Of a DNA stretch of 64,000 bases, positions 10,081-21,960 are shown piece after piece; the first letter of the stretch is position 1, and each line of letters begins with the position of its first letter. Below the pieces are notes generated by a model. That model was not told the origin of the DNA. It was given only the letters and a program-made list of their open reading frames with translations, and did not search any database. Both the position numbers and the translations under genes were made by a program. The DNA comes from Ancistrus triradiatus (lineage: Eukaryota > Chordata > Actinopteri > Siluriformes > Loricariidae): contig JAJAGP010003224.1 of NCBI GenBank assembly GCA_025084515.1, positions 1 to 64,000 on the forward strand, given 5' to 3'.

Positions 10081-13000
10081 TGTAGAAACACAATTAAGTG
10101 AATTCAATAAAATAACATTATTTAGTCCACCACTGTGGCGAGAGGAGGCCAGTCACGGGATCATTCCTAGGTCCTGCAATGCTAGTGTCCTGTCCAGGAA
10201 ACACTTACACATGCCCTGCTTTCTTCAGTGATAGATTAGAATTGTGCTGGGGAAGCTAGCACATACAACATCTTGGCACATAACACATGCAACTACCATT
10301 TATGCACTGTCTACTGAACAAACTTGAAGGAGAGCTTTACCTGCCATATTTGATACAGTTGACCTACATTTGACATTTGACAAAGAAACAAGGGTTATAG
10401 TTTAGCCATACAACAAACTTAAACTGTCAGCTTTAGCTTAAAAACTTTACTTTGTCTTCTAGATGAATTAAAGGCTGACCATTAAGTTCACCTTTTGTGA
10501 TTAATATTGAAACCCAATACTTCGACTCCTGTTAGAAACAGAAAGGTTACAAGATCTCTGGGAGAAAGAGGAAGGAGTATTTTTAAGGATTTATTTGAGG
10601 ACATTTGAAAATAAACACTTTCTAAACACAGTGGCCATATTCTGGTGGAAATCTGACTTTCTGTTTTCTGTACAATTATCTGAGCAACATCTGGATTCTC
10701 CCCTTATAATGGAGTCTAGAACGGCAGAGTGCTGACACGGATTTTAAACCCTAATTGCTTAATTCATCAAAATGCCCTCTGTAAGTCAAATGAGAGTATT
10801 CCTCTGTCTCCCAACACCTCCAATGTTATTCTTCCTATCCATTGCTAAAAGCAGTTCACCTTCTCCTCCATATTAAAATCAGACACACCATCTCTCAAGC
10901 ATACCCCCCCCAAAAAATATAAATGGTTTGAGCGGTTTTGGCATGTGCTGTGACACCGCAGGAGAAAATGAGCACAGCACAACTGTTCCCCCGAGCCGGA
11001 TTACGCTGTGCTCAATCTGTAACGCTGTTAACGTATACCAGAGACGTGTTCCTTCCCAGCAGAGGCATGAGTTGGAAAAAAAGGTCCTGTTTACATTACT
11101 GTATCATAGAGAAGTCTAAATACAGGTGACTGGTGATCCAAGTTTTTTTCTTTTCTCTTAGGCGTATATGGGCATGGAATGTAGTTCCATGAGTATTTAA
11201 TACATTAACAGCATCACAGTGGCAGGAGGGAAACAGGCATGATATTAAAGCAACCATATCTATTGAACATACTGAGCACAAGGAGATAAGAAATTGGAAT
11301 TTGGGGGGACAAAATAGGCTGAAGTAGACTATGCTTTATTATCCAATTAATACATTTTATTAATTAATTCATATAAATCCTACTGTAGTTGCTGACATAT
11401 ATGTATTGTAACAAGTAAAAAGGGGAGTACAATGATGAAAAACAGCTAAACTTCACCCCTGTTCAATGTCACTAAAGGTCCATATGTCAAAGGAAGGTTT
11501 TTATTATCTGAAGGGCCATCTCAGGAAAGAAAGAGGCCTCAGACACAAATACAGTGTGTTCACATACACCGACTCCCCTTCTTGGTCTACTTTCTACATT
11601 TTCTATTTGGACAAAGTGGCCAAAGAGAAAAAGAAACACCAAGACATATTGCCTCATCATGATCTTAAGAGGGTGAAGAAGCAGAAGAAAGAAACAAGAA
11701 AGAAGTTATAAGACCTAATGATACAATGAAAACATAATATAGATACACAAAGTCACAGTAATTTATGAACGAAGCAGCAAATGAAGAACTGTGAATGGGC
11801 GCTACCAAGCCAACTACCATCTAAAGGTTGAGAAGTGTGAATAATACAAAGCCGGAACATTATCAGTCAAAGACAGCCAAGCTACATCTTGGATTTTGAC
11901 TGTGGTATTTGGGATAGAGAGCTAATACCTTTCAAGAGAAGGCATACTTAGACTGGTTTGTAACACAGACTCTCAGATTTGTCTACAACCAGCCTAATGT
12001 TAACAGTGTCCTTTTCTTTCTTTTTTTCTACCCTGGGCTTCCTGATTGCCCTTTCCTAAATGGCTTCCTCCACCCAACTGTTCAATAAAGAGCCTCTTTT
12101 CAAGGAATGCAAGAATGACCGACGAACGACTCAAATACCAGCCCAAGAACTACCTCCGATCCAACATTGCAGTCACGCTTCGGTGAGAATAAAACTACTT
12201 GTAGTTGTGTGATTAATACAGCAGGATCCAGCATGAGCCCCTGCGTGTAGCAGGGAGGGCAAGAAGCTCCTGTCTGATAGTGATGAGAGACGTCTTCCCA
12301 CAACCATAAAATCACTATTTTGATTAGCTGGTCCGTAACCCTCCTCCAATGTTGTACCGCAACCTTCATCCCTCAAAGCTGATTGTACTAATTAAACAAC
12401 CTTTTGGAAAGCGAGACCCAAATTGTGCAGGGGTATTAAATCACAATTAATTGGAGTAGTCATTTGGCCAAGAACCTAATGCCTCTTTGCACTCAACATA
12501 AATCCACTATGAGTCAAAGGGCAGCTTAATTTTTCAACAAAAGAAAACAAAACAATGGCGATGATATACAGGGTGATCTCAGCTTCGTACAGATGGTTTA
12601 TTTACCGTTACTGAGCCTAAATAATTTCTTTCCAATCTTTGCCTTCATCTCGTTAACCGCTGGACTTTATGTTTTGATGGAATTTTACGTGACATGACAC
12701 TGCTCATGTACCATGACAAGAGAATTCTAACAGCAATTGACTGTCTGGGCAGCCATAAAGACAGTGAAGCAACAGGTTGCATATTAAACACAATGTAGTC
12801 AACTAAACTACTTTACCTTTTTGCACAGGCTTATGTGATGTTATTGAAAACTGTTTTTTCAGTAACTGAAGTTCATTATTCTTTGTCTAACTGGCTTTCA
12901 ATCAACCCACTGAATACACTTTAAACAAAAAGTTCATTATGAAATTCGTATTCCGCACTTTGGGAATAACATGAAACAAAATGATGAAAGAAGGGTTACC

Positions 13001-13249
13001 CCTGACAAACAGTTATGAGTCAAACAGAATATAATTTACACCACTGGACATGAAGATGCAGTATATTAATAAACACATTGACTAAAGATGTGTTGTTAAC
13101 AGCTGTAGAAAGGAGAAGACTGAGAAAGAGGAGGGCAGAGACCACAGTCGCTTGTCCAAAAGCACTCACATACAGTAAATAAAATCTGAAATTAAATTCA
13201 GGCAACATTAGTTTATAATAAGCACATCAATAAGTCCAAATATAAGCCA
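10081..13249. other. Repeat-poor 3.1 kb interval
   Basis: No transposon ends, SINE boxes or convincing exons. Two blocks (about 12380-12545 and 12640-12790) look like ordered unique DNA with TAATTA-type motifs and are raised below as candidate conserved noncoding sequence. The short open frames at 10.9-11.7 kb show no family signature. Confidence 0.4.
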
Positions 13250-13455
13250 CAGTGGAACTTTGTGAACCCCTTAGAATTTACTATGACAAATATGACCTAC
13301 AGCATAATCAGTTTCTGACACAAGTCCTAAAAGTAGACAAAGAAAATCAAATTAAACAAATGAGACAAAAATATTATACTTGGGCACTTATTTAGTTCTG
13401 AAAATGATCCAAAATTACACATCTGTGAGTAGCAAAAGTACAGGAACCTTTGCTT

Positions 13456-14504
13456 TCAGTATCTGGTGTGCACCTTTGTGCAGCAATAAATGCAACTAAA
13501 GCTAACTAGAGACAGTATGGGACTGTGATGGCCAAGCATTTAATGTGCTGAACTATGGACCAGAAGGTCTAGGGTTCAAGTCCCACCTCTTCCAAACTGG
13601 CACTGTTGGGTCCTTGGGCAAGGCCCTTAACCCACAATTGCTTGCACTGTAAGATTACATGAGTTGTAAGTTGCTCTGGATAAGAGAGTCTGCTAAATGT
13701 AAATGTATTTTGATCAATACTGCACATCAGCATTCAATTCTAGGATGTGGGTGGGTTACCTCACATAAACTGCTTGCTTCAGGTTCTTCCACAACATTTC
13801 TATTAGATAAAGGTCAGGACTTTGATTTGGCCTTTCCAAAACATTAACGTAAATTATCCCTCGTTAGAATGACTTAGTAGTGTGCTTATTATCTGCACAT
13901 TTCCTAGGGAGCCATTTCAGAAAGATCTCCAGACATTTTCCTTTACAATTTGCTGGTATAATTCATTGTTCCATCAGTGATGGCAAGCCGCCCTGGAACA
14001 GATGCAGCAAGAGGCCCAACCATGCTACTACCACCATTACGTTTCACAGATGAGATGAAGTTCTCATGCTGGAAGTATTTTCCTTTTTCCAGACGTAACA
14101 ATTAAACAAAAAAAGTTTTGTTTTGGTCTCACCTGTCCTCAAAATCGTTTTCCAATATACTTATGGTATATATACTTCTCCATATGGTCTTCAGCAAATT
14201 AGCATGATCAGCCTGTGGTGACATTCTTCTTGCATCCATTGTTGTTCAGTGTTCTCCTGATGGTAACGGACATTAACCATTGTGAGAGATATCTTATTTG
14301 ATTAGAACTTACCCTGTGTTTCTTGGTGACCTTGTAAATTCTTATATGCCTTGCTTTTTGAGTGATCTTCATTAGTCAACCACTCATACGGAGGGTAACA
14401 ATGGTTTTGAAGATAAAATTGTATATAATCTACTTTGTGGACTGAGATTTCTTCAGCCAGACTCTTCTTTTGAGGTCCTCAGAAATCTCCTTTGTTTGTG
14501 CCAT
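13456..14504 (-). pseudogene. Tc1-A transposase pseudogene, split by a SINE
   Basis: The start (14504) and stop (13456) are placed by comparison with other Tc1-A copies. Nucleotide homology to the transposase is clear throughout: the SGRPTK region near 14380, the linker near 14230, the catalytic core near 14000 and the tail near 13470. No long frame survives. The SINE separates the last ~20 codons from the rest. Confidence 0.7.
13519..13708 (+). repeat. tRNA-derived SINE, nested in Tc1-A
   Basis: The head reads GGACTGTGATGGCCAAGCAT, with box-A-like TGGCCAAGC and box-B-like GGGTTCAAGTCCC. The body contains CACTGTTGGGTCCTTGGGCA, AGGCCCTTAACCCACAATTG and GCTCTGGATAAGAGAGTCTG, and the tail is TAAATGTAAATGTA. 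Other copies lie near 31.2, 43.6 and 52.1 kb. It is a retrotransposed RNA polymerase III-type sequence, not a tRNA gene. Confidence 0.8.
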
Positions 14505-14868
14505 GACACATTTCCACAAATGTGTTGTGATTATTAGACTCTAATAGATCCCTGTTGTTTAAATAAAACAGGGTGCCCACTCATACCTGATTGTCATCCC
14601 ATTAATTGGAAACACCAAAATCTAATTTAACCTTTCAAATTAACTGCTAATCCTAGAGGTTCATATACTTTTACCACTCACAGATATGCAATTTTGGATC
14701 ATTCCCTCAAAACATAAATGATCATGTATAATGCTTTTGTCTCATTTGCTTCATTTGGTTCTCTTTATATAGATTAGTACTTTTGTGAAAATCTGATAAT
14801 GGTTTAGGTCACATTTATGTAGAAATATGGAAAATTCTGAATGGTAAACAAACTTTCAAGTACCACTG

Positions 14869-15224
14869 TAGTTGTCCAGAAAAGCAGTCATGTGTCATTT
14901 CTTTACTACCACTTGGTTACGTCTCCCAGCACCTACAATTATACATGAAGATATTTTATTTGTTAAATTTTATGCCTATCCAGACAGCAACAAAGTCTGC
15001 CATACTTCTTTGCTCCTTGTTCAGTGAAATTTTAAAGGGAAGAAATAGTGCCATGCTGAAGGTCAAGTGTCCAGGGTACAAAAAAACTGCAATGTGTCTT
15101 ATATTGACTTTTATTTCATTATAGACTGTATGAACGTAAGATATTTCATGGTTTGTCTGGTTAGCCCTGCAACCCAATTAAAAAAATTGTAATCATAATT
15201 TGGTACAAAAGCAGTATTGCCCAA
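14869..15224. other. No gene recognised
   Basis: AT-rich spacer between two Tc1-type elements. The 73-residue open frame on the minus strand has no recognisable family. Confidence 0.4.
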
Positions 15225-16075
15225 AGGCTGAGTCTTTGAGGAGCAAAGATGGGCAAAGGATCTCCAGTTGGTCAACGAATGTGTAACAAAATTATTGAAA
15301 TGTTTAAAAGCATGCTCCTCAAAGAAAGACTGGAATGGATTTACATATTTCTTCCTCTACAGTGCATAATATAATTAAACGATCTGTCATTTAATCTGCA
15401 TTAAGAACCATCATTCATCAGTAGCTGATATAACCACATGGGCAAGGGATTACTTTGGCAAACCTTTCTCAAGCACTACAATATGGAGTTACATTCAGAA
15501 ATGCCACTTAAAACTTGCCACATCAAAACTGTTTACTGTTAACCATGTCCAGAAGCAGCGTCAAATTATCTGGGCTCTGAGTCATTTGGGATGGACCATA
15601 ACATGGTGAAATGTTTATTGTGGTCAGGTGCAGAAATGGACCCTGTGTGCTCTGGAACAAAGACAGATAGGACCGGCCAGACTGTTATCAGCAGCAAGTC
15701 CAAAAGAAAGGCTCTGTCATGCTATGGGGTTGTCTCAGTGAACTTGGCAAAGGTAATTTACACTTTTTTTGATGGGAGCATTAATGCAGAAAAATACACT
15801 GAGATCTTAGAGCAACATAAGCTGCCTTCAAGGTGACGTCAACACAATGCAAAACCATATGCTGCACACATTAGAAAGGCATGGAGAGGGTATGGGTACT
15901 GAACTGCCACTTTTTCTGATTTGGCGTTATATTTTTTAATACTTGAAGGTATCTTCTCCAGACCATGCCTCTTGGAATGCTCTAATCAATGTCACATAGA
16001 TGGTCTGAAATGAAGAAAATAAAGCACCTTCAAACGTTTCAAAGCATCACTGGGTTTAAGGTGTGATCAAAAACT
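15225..16075 (+). pseudogene. Tc1-like transposase relic (another family)
   Basis: A relic beginning near the Met at 15249 (MGKGSPVGQR). It continues through an IIxLND block, then THMGKGLL and KHYNMELHSEMPL (the linker). Next is SFGMDHNMVKCLLWSGAEMD, where the first catalytic Asp block has become SGAE. Then come SVNLAKVIYTFFDGSINAEK and YTEILEQHKLPSR, typical of the strand before the second Asp block. After a frameshift NTMQNHMLHT stands for the QQDNAKPHxA block. Stops and indels are many and the ends are not recognisable. A short piece of the same family occurs at 56.1 kb. Confidence 0.6.
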
Positions 16076-16684
16076 TGGTGAGCCGTTGAACATGAGTGTA
16101 AGGCACAAAATACAACATTTGCTAAGAAATTGAGAAAAGAAAGAAGAAGGACGGAAAGCGCAGACGGTGACTTAAGGCCTTGGGCAGTAGTAAATCACGT
16201 GGGTGTATTTCACATTGTTAGTCCTACATGTCATGCTTGATGAATGTGTGTTTATAATGTTATGACTTTGCTTGAAATTATTACCATGCTAAGTTGGCAA
16301 AAAAAAATTTCAAAAATTCACACTGGACTGTGCCTCACTTAACTATCACAACACATTTTCGAGGAACATGAGGAATATGATGATTTGCTGTATTATACAG
16401 ACACTGAGAGATTACTATGAGTGAGTCTATGACATTTACTAGAGTTGTGGATAAGTACATTAGTACAGAATTAACAAGCTTTGTACACAAAAACAAACAA
16501 GGAAGCTGCAAAAAAGTCCTATACTTTAAGCTAGTGCTGCAGTGTGTAGTGGTTTGATTTATAGAACTGAAGAATAGTTTAGAGCAGTATATATAGTAGA
16601 CACTTGTTTACAAGTTGCATCTCCTGGGAAGAAAAATGTTCCAGTTCGGTGCAGTCAGCAAATTAGCAAAGCAAATACAAAACA
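16076..16684. other. No gene recognised
   Basis: AT-rich DNA with no visible transposon ends or coding blocks. Confidence 0.4.
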
Positions 16685-16835
16685 TCCCACTTTACCCCCG
16701 CTTATCCTGGGAAAGGGTATTAGTACAGAGAGAGGGTGCCAGTAAATTGCAGACCTTCATGTTAAAAGGCCGGCATGGGGTCTGAAACCAGGTCTTCAGG
16801 AAATGGCTCCAGCACATGGCCCTTACCTCCAAGAT
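16685..16835 (-). repeat. Possible SINE tail relic
   Basis: Read on the minus strand it has TTTACTGGCACCCTC and later CCCAGGATAAGCGGGGG, resembling the GGGCTGGCACCC...GACCCTGAxxAGGATAAGCGG tail seen in V-SINE-type repeats. The match is short and degraded. Confidence 0.3.
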
Positions 16836-16984
16836 ACAGGAGCTGCATAAGCAAGGAATAATTCTGTATTCACTACAAACAGAACTACATTACTTTAAAA
16901 CAAAGCAAACCAGGTGTACAAAAATAATGGGAGTTTGAGGCAATCTGATCAGCAATCTGAGGCAACATAACAGATCACCATCGC

Positions 16985-17095
16985 AATCATCTCTGCTTGT
17001 GTTGAGTTTGCATGTTCTCCCCACGTCCATGAGGGGTACTTTGGATTTCTACCACATTCCAAAGACATGCGATAGGTTAACTGGTCACGCTAAAT
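16985..17095 (+). repeat. V-SINE conserved core fragment
   Basis: GAGTTTGCATGTTCTCCCCA, then a run resembling GGGTACTTTGGATTTCTACC, then CCAAAGACATGCGATAGGTT. This is the strongly conserved central domain of V-SINEs such as DANA and HE1. Head and most of the tail are missing. Confidence 0.65.
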
Positions 17096-17374
17096 AACCC
17101 CAGTATGAAGGCTTCTGACTAGTATCTAATCTAACAATAATTAAGACTTACATAGCACCTTTCACATAACCCAAGGTCACTTTACATCAAAATAGAACTA
17201 ATCTACACAAAGTATGTTTGTATGTGATATGCAAAAATATGGAAAGATCAAAGCTGTGATTTAAAGGAGGAAAGTGAAGAGAAAGAACAAACAGAAGGAA
17301 GCAGCAACAATAAATGCCAAGCCACCCATAGAGAACAACCGGAACCTAGGAACAGCAAGTAGACCTAAGATCTA
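17096..17374. other. Spacer with a weak dispersed-repeat motif
   Basis: At 17144-17185 the phrase TAGCACCTTTCACATAACCC followed by AAGGTCACTTTACA resembles a motif (TAxxGCxCCTTTCACA...CAAGGxCxCTTTACA) found near many fish repeats. It is too short to classify. Confidence 0.3.
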
Positions 17375-17731
17375 CTGTGGTGCTTGAAAGTTTTTGAACC
17401 CTTTAGAATTTGCTATATTTCTGCATAAATGTGACCTAAAACATCACCAGATTTTCACACAAGTCCTAAACATAGATAAAAAGAAACCAGTTAAACAAAT
17501 GAGACAAAAATATTATGCTTGGTCATTTATTAATTGAGGAAAATGATCCAATATTACATATTAGTCAGTGGCAAAAGAATGGTTAAAGAAAAATAGAGTT
17601 AATGTTTTGGAATGGCCAAGTCAAAGTCCTGACCTTAATCCAATCGAAATGTTGTGGAAGGACCTGAACCGAGCAGTTAATGTTAAGAAACCCACCAACA
17701 TCACAGAGTTGAAGCTGTTCTGCATCCTGTC
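17375..17731 (+). mobile_element. Tc1-A copy 3, truncated and deleted
   Basis: The left end CTGTGGTGCTTGAAAG follows a TA (17373-17374), and the 5' untranslated region runs to about 17575. A deletion then joins it directly to the C-terminal coding part (17568-17731): EWLKKNRVNVLEWPSQSPDL, NPIEMLWKDLN and PTNITELKLFC. The third catalytic Glu is present but nothing upstream of it. The right end is missing; the sequence leaves the element after TTCTGCAT. Confidence 0.8.
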
Positions 17732-17945
17732 AGCAAACAAAATTACCACTTTCCTTCTACTCCCATTTGTTTTATTTACTTGCTCATTCCCACTCACTAG
17801 TGTAGTTTCCACTATTGCATGAAAGTTAACAATACTGTAGGGTTAGGGCTAACACATGAAGCCAGCTTACTATTCTTCACAAAAAGAATGTTTCTGAATG
17901 AAGATGTTATTATTATTAGTATCATGGGTTAATGACAATATATTA

Positions 17946-19361
17946 CACTGCTCAAAAAATAAAGGGAACACTTAAACAACACAATATAACTCCAAGTAAA
18001 ACAAACTTCTGTGAAATCAAACTGTCCACTTCAGGAAGCAACACTGATTGACAATCAATTTCACATGCTGTTGTGCAAATGGAATAGACAACAGGTGGAA
18101 ATTATTGGCAATTAGCAAGACACACTCAATAAAGGAGTGGTTCTGCAGGTGGGGACCACAGACCACTTCTCAGTACCTATGCTTTCTGGCTGATGTTTTG
18201 GTCACTTTTGAATGTTGGTGGTGCTTTCACACACTCGTGGTAGCATGAGACGGACAACCCACAAAAAGTGGCTCTGGTAGTGCAGCTCATCCATGATGGC
18301 ACATCAATGCGAACTGTGGCAAGAAAGTGTTTGCTGTGTCTGTCAGCGTAGTGTCCAGAGGCTGGAGGCGCTACCAGGAGACAGGCCAGTACACCAGGAG
18401 ACGTGGAGGAGGCCGTAGGAGGGCAACAACCCAGCAGCAGTACCGCTACCTCTGCCTTCGTGCAAGGAGGAACAGGAGGTACACTGCCAGAGCCCTGCAA
18501 AATGACCTCCAGCAGACCACAAATGTGCATGTGTCTGCACAAACGGTTAGAAACCAACTCCATGAGGATGGTATGAGGGCCCGACGTCCACAGATGGGGG
18601 TTGTGATCACAGCCCAACACCGTGCAGGATGCTTGGCATTTGCCAGAGAACATCAAGATTGGCAAATTCGCCACTGGCACCCTGTGCTCTTCACAGATGA
18701 AAGCAGGTTCACACTGAGCACGTGACAGATGTGACAGAGTCCGGAGACGCCGTGGAGAGCGATCTGCCATTAGGTCTGCCATTAGGTACTGTGATGAGAT
18801 CCTCAGACACCTTGTGAAACCATATGCTGGTGCAGTTGGCCCTGGGTTCCTCCTAATGCAGGACATTGCTAGACCTCATGTGGCTGGAGTGTGTCAGCAG
18901 TTCCTGCAAGATGAAGGCACTGAAGCTATGGACTGGCCCACCCGTTCCCCAGACCTGAATCCGACTGAGCACATCTGGGACATCATGTCTCGTCACGTTG
19001 CACCACAGACTGTCCAGGAGTTGGCGGATGCTTTAGTCCAGGTCTGGGAGGAGATCCCTCAGGAGACCATCCGCCACCTCATCAGGAGCATGCCCAGGCA
19101 TTGTAGGGAGGTCATACAGGCACGTGCAGGCCACACACAATACTGAGTTTTAAGGACATTACATCAAAGTTGGATCAGTCTGTAGTGTGTTTTTCCACTT
19201 TAATTTTGTGTGTGACTCCAAATCCAGGCCTCCGTTGGTTAATAAATTTGATTTCCATTGATGCTTTTTGTGTGATTTTGTTGTCAGCACATTCAACTTT
19301 GTACAGAACAAAGTATTCAATGAGAATATTTCATTCATTCTCTTTATTTTTTTGAGCAGTG
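17946..19361 (+). mobile_element. Tc1-B copy 1, both ends present
   Basis: Starts CACTGCTCAAAAAATAAAGG and ends ...TTATTTTTTTGAGCAGTG. TA dinucleotides lie at 17944-17945 and 19362-19363. The length of 1416 bp is short of copy 2 (1632 bp), because of a deletion in the transposase. The ends look fit to serve as substrate. Confidence 0.88.
18245..19146 (+). pseudogene. Tc1-B transposase pseudogene
   Basis: The Met at 18245 gives MRRTTHKKW, corresponding to MRRTLQPTQ in copy 2; a stop and frame changes follow within 100 bp. Clear blocks are: FAVSVSVVSRGWRRYQETGQ-like residues of the helix-turn-helix; AQTVRNQLHEDGMRARRPQM (linker); LFTDESRFTLST with the first catalytic Asp; then a deletion removing the GGGSVMVWGG loop; then GPGFLLMQDIARPHV with the second Asp; and SPDLNPTEHIWD with Glu, 34 residues after it. 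At 18766-18788 a 12-bp unit (TCTGCCATTAGG) is tandemly doubled at the deletion scar. The antisense strand is also open for 229 codons, which is coincidence of GC-rich codons. Confidence 0.87.
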
Positions 19362-19444
19362 TACTATAATCCAACCTCTAATTACTCAAAAATGACTAGA
19401 TATAAATAAAATTACATATAATAATAATGAAAAATATATATTTG

Positions 19445-21960
19445 CCTGTGGTGTTTTCCTCAGTCTCAGTTTCCACTAGCTTGAAGTATTGACCCCGGTA
19501 CCTCATATTCCTGTAGTGTCCTCCAAAACATATACAGAGGTACACAATCATATGCCTTCTCAAAATCTACAGAGCACATGTGGACTACATTAGTAGACTC
19601 CCATGACCCTGCACAAAGCTGTGAAAGAGAAAATAGCTGGTCCTCTGTTCCACAGCTTAGGCAGAACCCATGTTGTTTCTCCTCAACTGAGGTGTGAGAA
19701 ATTGGACAGACCCTCCTCTCTAGCACCCTGGCATAGACTATTCCTGAGAGGCTGAGGAGTGTAATTCCTCTGTAATTGGAATGCACAGTCTGGTCCCCCT
19801 TTTTGAAAATGGGGACCGCCACCCCAATTTGCAAGTCCAAAGGTACTGTTCCCCAACTTCCTTGCAGCATTGACTAGGTGTTAACAACACAACCTCAACC
19901 CTATCCATTGCCTTCAGCATCTATGACCCTTATCCACCCCTGCTGCCATACCACTGTGAAGGTTTATAACTACCATAGTGACTTCAGCCACAGTAATAGA
20001 CTCCAGCCTGCCAGAGACTTCTGACACTGCCACTTGAGACAAGGGCATGTCCGTCGTGTTTTGGAGTTCCTCAAAGTGTTCCTCATACCACTCAACAATA
20101 CCTCCAGTACAATTTGAGCTAAGGTCACGACTACCCCTCCCAAGGCACCAAAAACTTGGCAAGAACATTTTTTGAGGCTGTTCTAAAGTCTTATTCCAAG
20201 GTTTCTCCAAACTCCTCCTATGTTCGAGCTTTCACATCTGTGGTTGCCTTCTCTGCTGTACTTTTGGCCTGCTGATATCTCTCAGTTGAATCAGAAGATC
20301 CCTCCTTGAGCCATACCCAAAAGGTCCCCTTTTCCAGCCTCCTTCACTGCTGGAGACCAATGACAGGGTCTCATGCTACACATGGCATCAATAGTTGTTT
20401 TCAACCTGTGCTCTTAATCAATAACCAACTACATTTTCCGTTTGCTCTCCGAGCTTGTTTTCTGGTACAAGTTCCAGCCCCACACACTAAGATGTTCCTT
20501 CAGCTCCACTCAAGTTGTTTCCATCATCAGCTCCAGCCCCACCATACCCAGGCCACAACAGAGGGCAGAAAGTCTCTCCTTCCTCCGGCTGATTAGGGAC
20601 GACGTGCCACCAAGGACTTTCCTGTCGAGGACTCAAGATCCTAAAGTGACTCTGTGTATCTGACTAAATAATGCCGATATGCATTATTTTTATATTAACT
20701 ATTACTATAAGACTTATTTGACTAGATAAATTAGTTTCAATCTTATATGTATCACCTAAGCCACCCAAGGAGGATGGGTCCCTTTTGAGTCTTGGTCCTC
20801 CCAAGGTTTCTTCCTCATAAGGTTTAGAAAGGTTTTCCTTGTCACTGTCACCCTAGACTTGCTCAATTTGGGATTGGCCCTAGATATTAGAATATAATCT
20901 TAAATTGTGAAGTTGCTTTGAGACAGTGCTCCATTGTCAAAAGCCCTATATAAATAAATTTGACTTGACTTGGAGTCCACCAGAATGTCCTTAGGTTGCT
21001 GCCAAGAGAAGTACCAACTGTCTTCCCACCACAGCCTTTTGCAGCCACTTCTACGACTGAGGACTTTATTAAGATTTCAATGTACACAACTTCACCTGGC
21101 ATAAAGCAGAAACTACCAAGCAACCCACAAAGGTCTCCTGGGTTTAAAGAAACATCCAGCTGATACCCTGAGCAATGAATCCAACTCACCACCAAGTGGT
21201 GATCAGTTGTCAGTTCTGCCACTCTTTTAACCCAATCCAGAACATATACCCTAAAGTCAGATCATTTGATCACAAAATCAGTCATTGACATTTGCTTCAA
21301 CTAGATACTAAAGTAAATAGATTTCTAAGCAAACAAGGTGTTTGTTACTGAACCATGACTCAGAAGTCTAATAACATTGTACCACTCAGGTTCAAATAGG
21401 GAGGCCTTATGGTATCACTAACATTCCGCACATGAGTCAGTAGGAGGTACCCACTCAAGCACCTCCTCCAACTTCACTAAGAAGATTGAATACTGTAAAC
21501 TTCCATTTGGTGCATACAGACAGACAACAGCCAAGAGTTTTTCTCTCTCTGAGACTTGAAGCCCAACTCTCTTATCAGTTTGGACAAACTCCAACTGCCT
21601 GGGACTTATGAGTACCCCCATAATCCCCTGAGCCTGCACTCCTATGGCAATCCAGTGGGGGAGAGAAACAATCCCCAACTGAGATGTTTGATACTGAAAC
21701 CTATGCTGTGAGTGAAAGTAAGGCTGACTATATGTACCATTCTAACTCAACTGAGGCTACTTCCCTGCCAGTGAAGTGATGGTCCACATTTCCAAATCCA
21801 AGGTATAGTCCATCCACAACTTTCCAACCCAAAGCTGCTGCCTGAATAGCATTACACACCAGACCCCACTCTTCACCTTGCAGATGGTAAGCCCACAAGA
21901 CCCCAGTCACCCGGTGGTCACTTGAAAACACCACCCCCACTGCTGGCCCCGAGGATGAGT
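19445..21960 (-). pseudogene. LINE (RTE/Rex-like) relic: endonuclease and reverse transcriptase
   Basis: Read from 21960 down, the relic carries a 5' region like GNVDHHFTGREVASVELE (for GTWNVTSLxGKEPELV, the start of the AP-type endonuclease). Next are LAVVCLYAPNGSLQYSIFLV (endonuclease) and MAELTTDHHLVVSWIHCSG (the TDHxLV endonuclease end). RTFWWTPSQVK follows, then an inserted repeat, then WYEEHFEELQNT. The reverse transcriptase begins VAVPIFKKGDQTVHSNYRGI, TLLSLSGIVYARVLERRV and CSVDFEKAYDCVPLYMFW, where FEKAYD holds the first catalytic Asp of motif A. The YADD motif and 3' end are missing beyond 19445. Stops and frameshifts occur between blocks. Clade assignment needs a tree. Confidence 0.78.
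20375..20972 (+). repeat. Dispersed repeat inserted into the LINE
   Basis: The insertion splits the LINE between FWWTP...VK and the following KExxKGxFWxWL region. Its 3' part contains CCTCCCAAGGTTTCTTCCTC, AGAAAGGTTTTCCTTGTCAC, GAAGTTGCTTTGAGACA and AAAGCCCTATATAAATAAAT, ending TTGACTTGACTTGG. I know this as a widely scattered fish repeat tail (SINE or LINE 3' end). The 5' part is not recognised. Confidence 0.6.

Larger units (their letters stand above)
13250..14868 (-). mobile_element. Tc1-A copy 2, degenerate, with nested SINE
   Basis: The left end is CAGTGGAACTTTGTGAACC (the usual end with a short internal loss). The right end is CAAGTACCACTG followed by TA. Many substitutions and indels mark it as an old copy. 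A tRNA-derived SINE (13519-13708) sits inside the transposase region and adds about 190 bp, so the SINE arrived later. Confidence 0.8.

Noticed and set aside
18177..18866. 229-codon open frame on the minus strand
   Set aside because: It is the exact antisense of the Tc1-B transposase region; arginine-rich sense codons leave the other strand open. No domain or start context.
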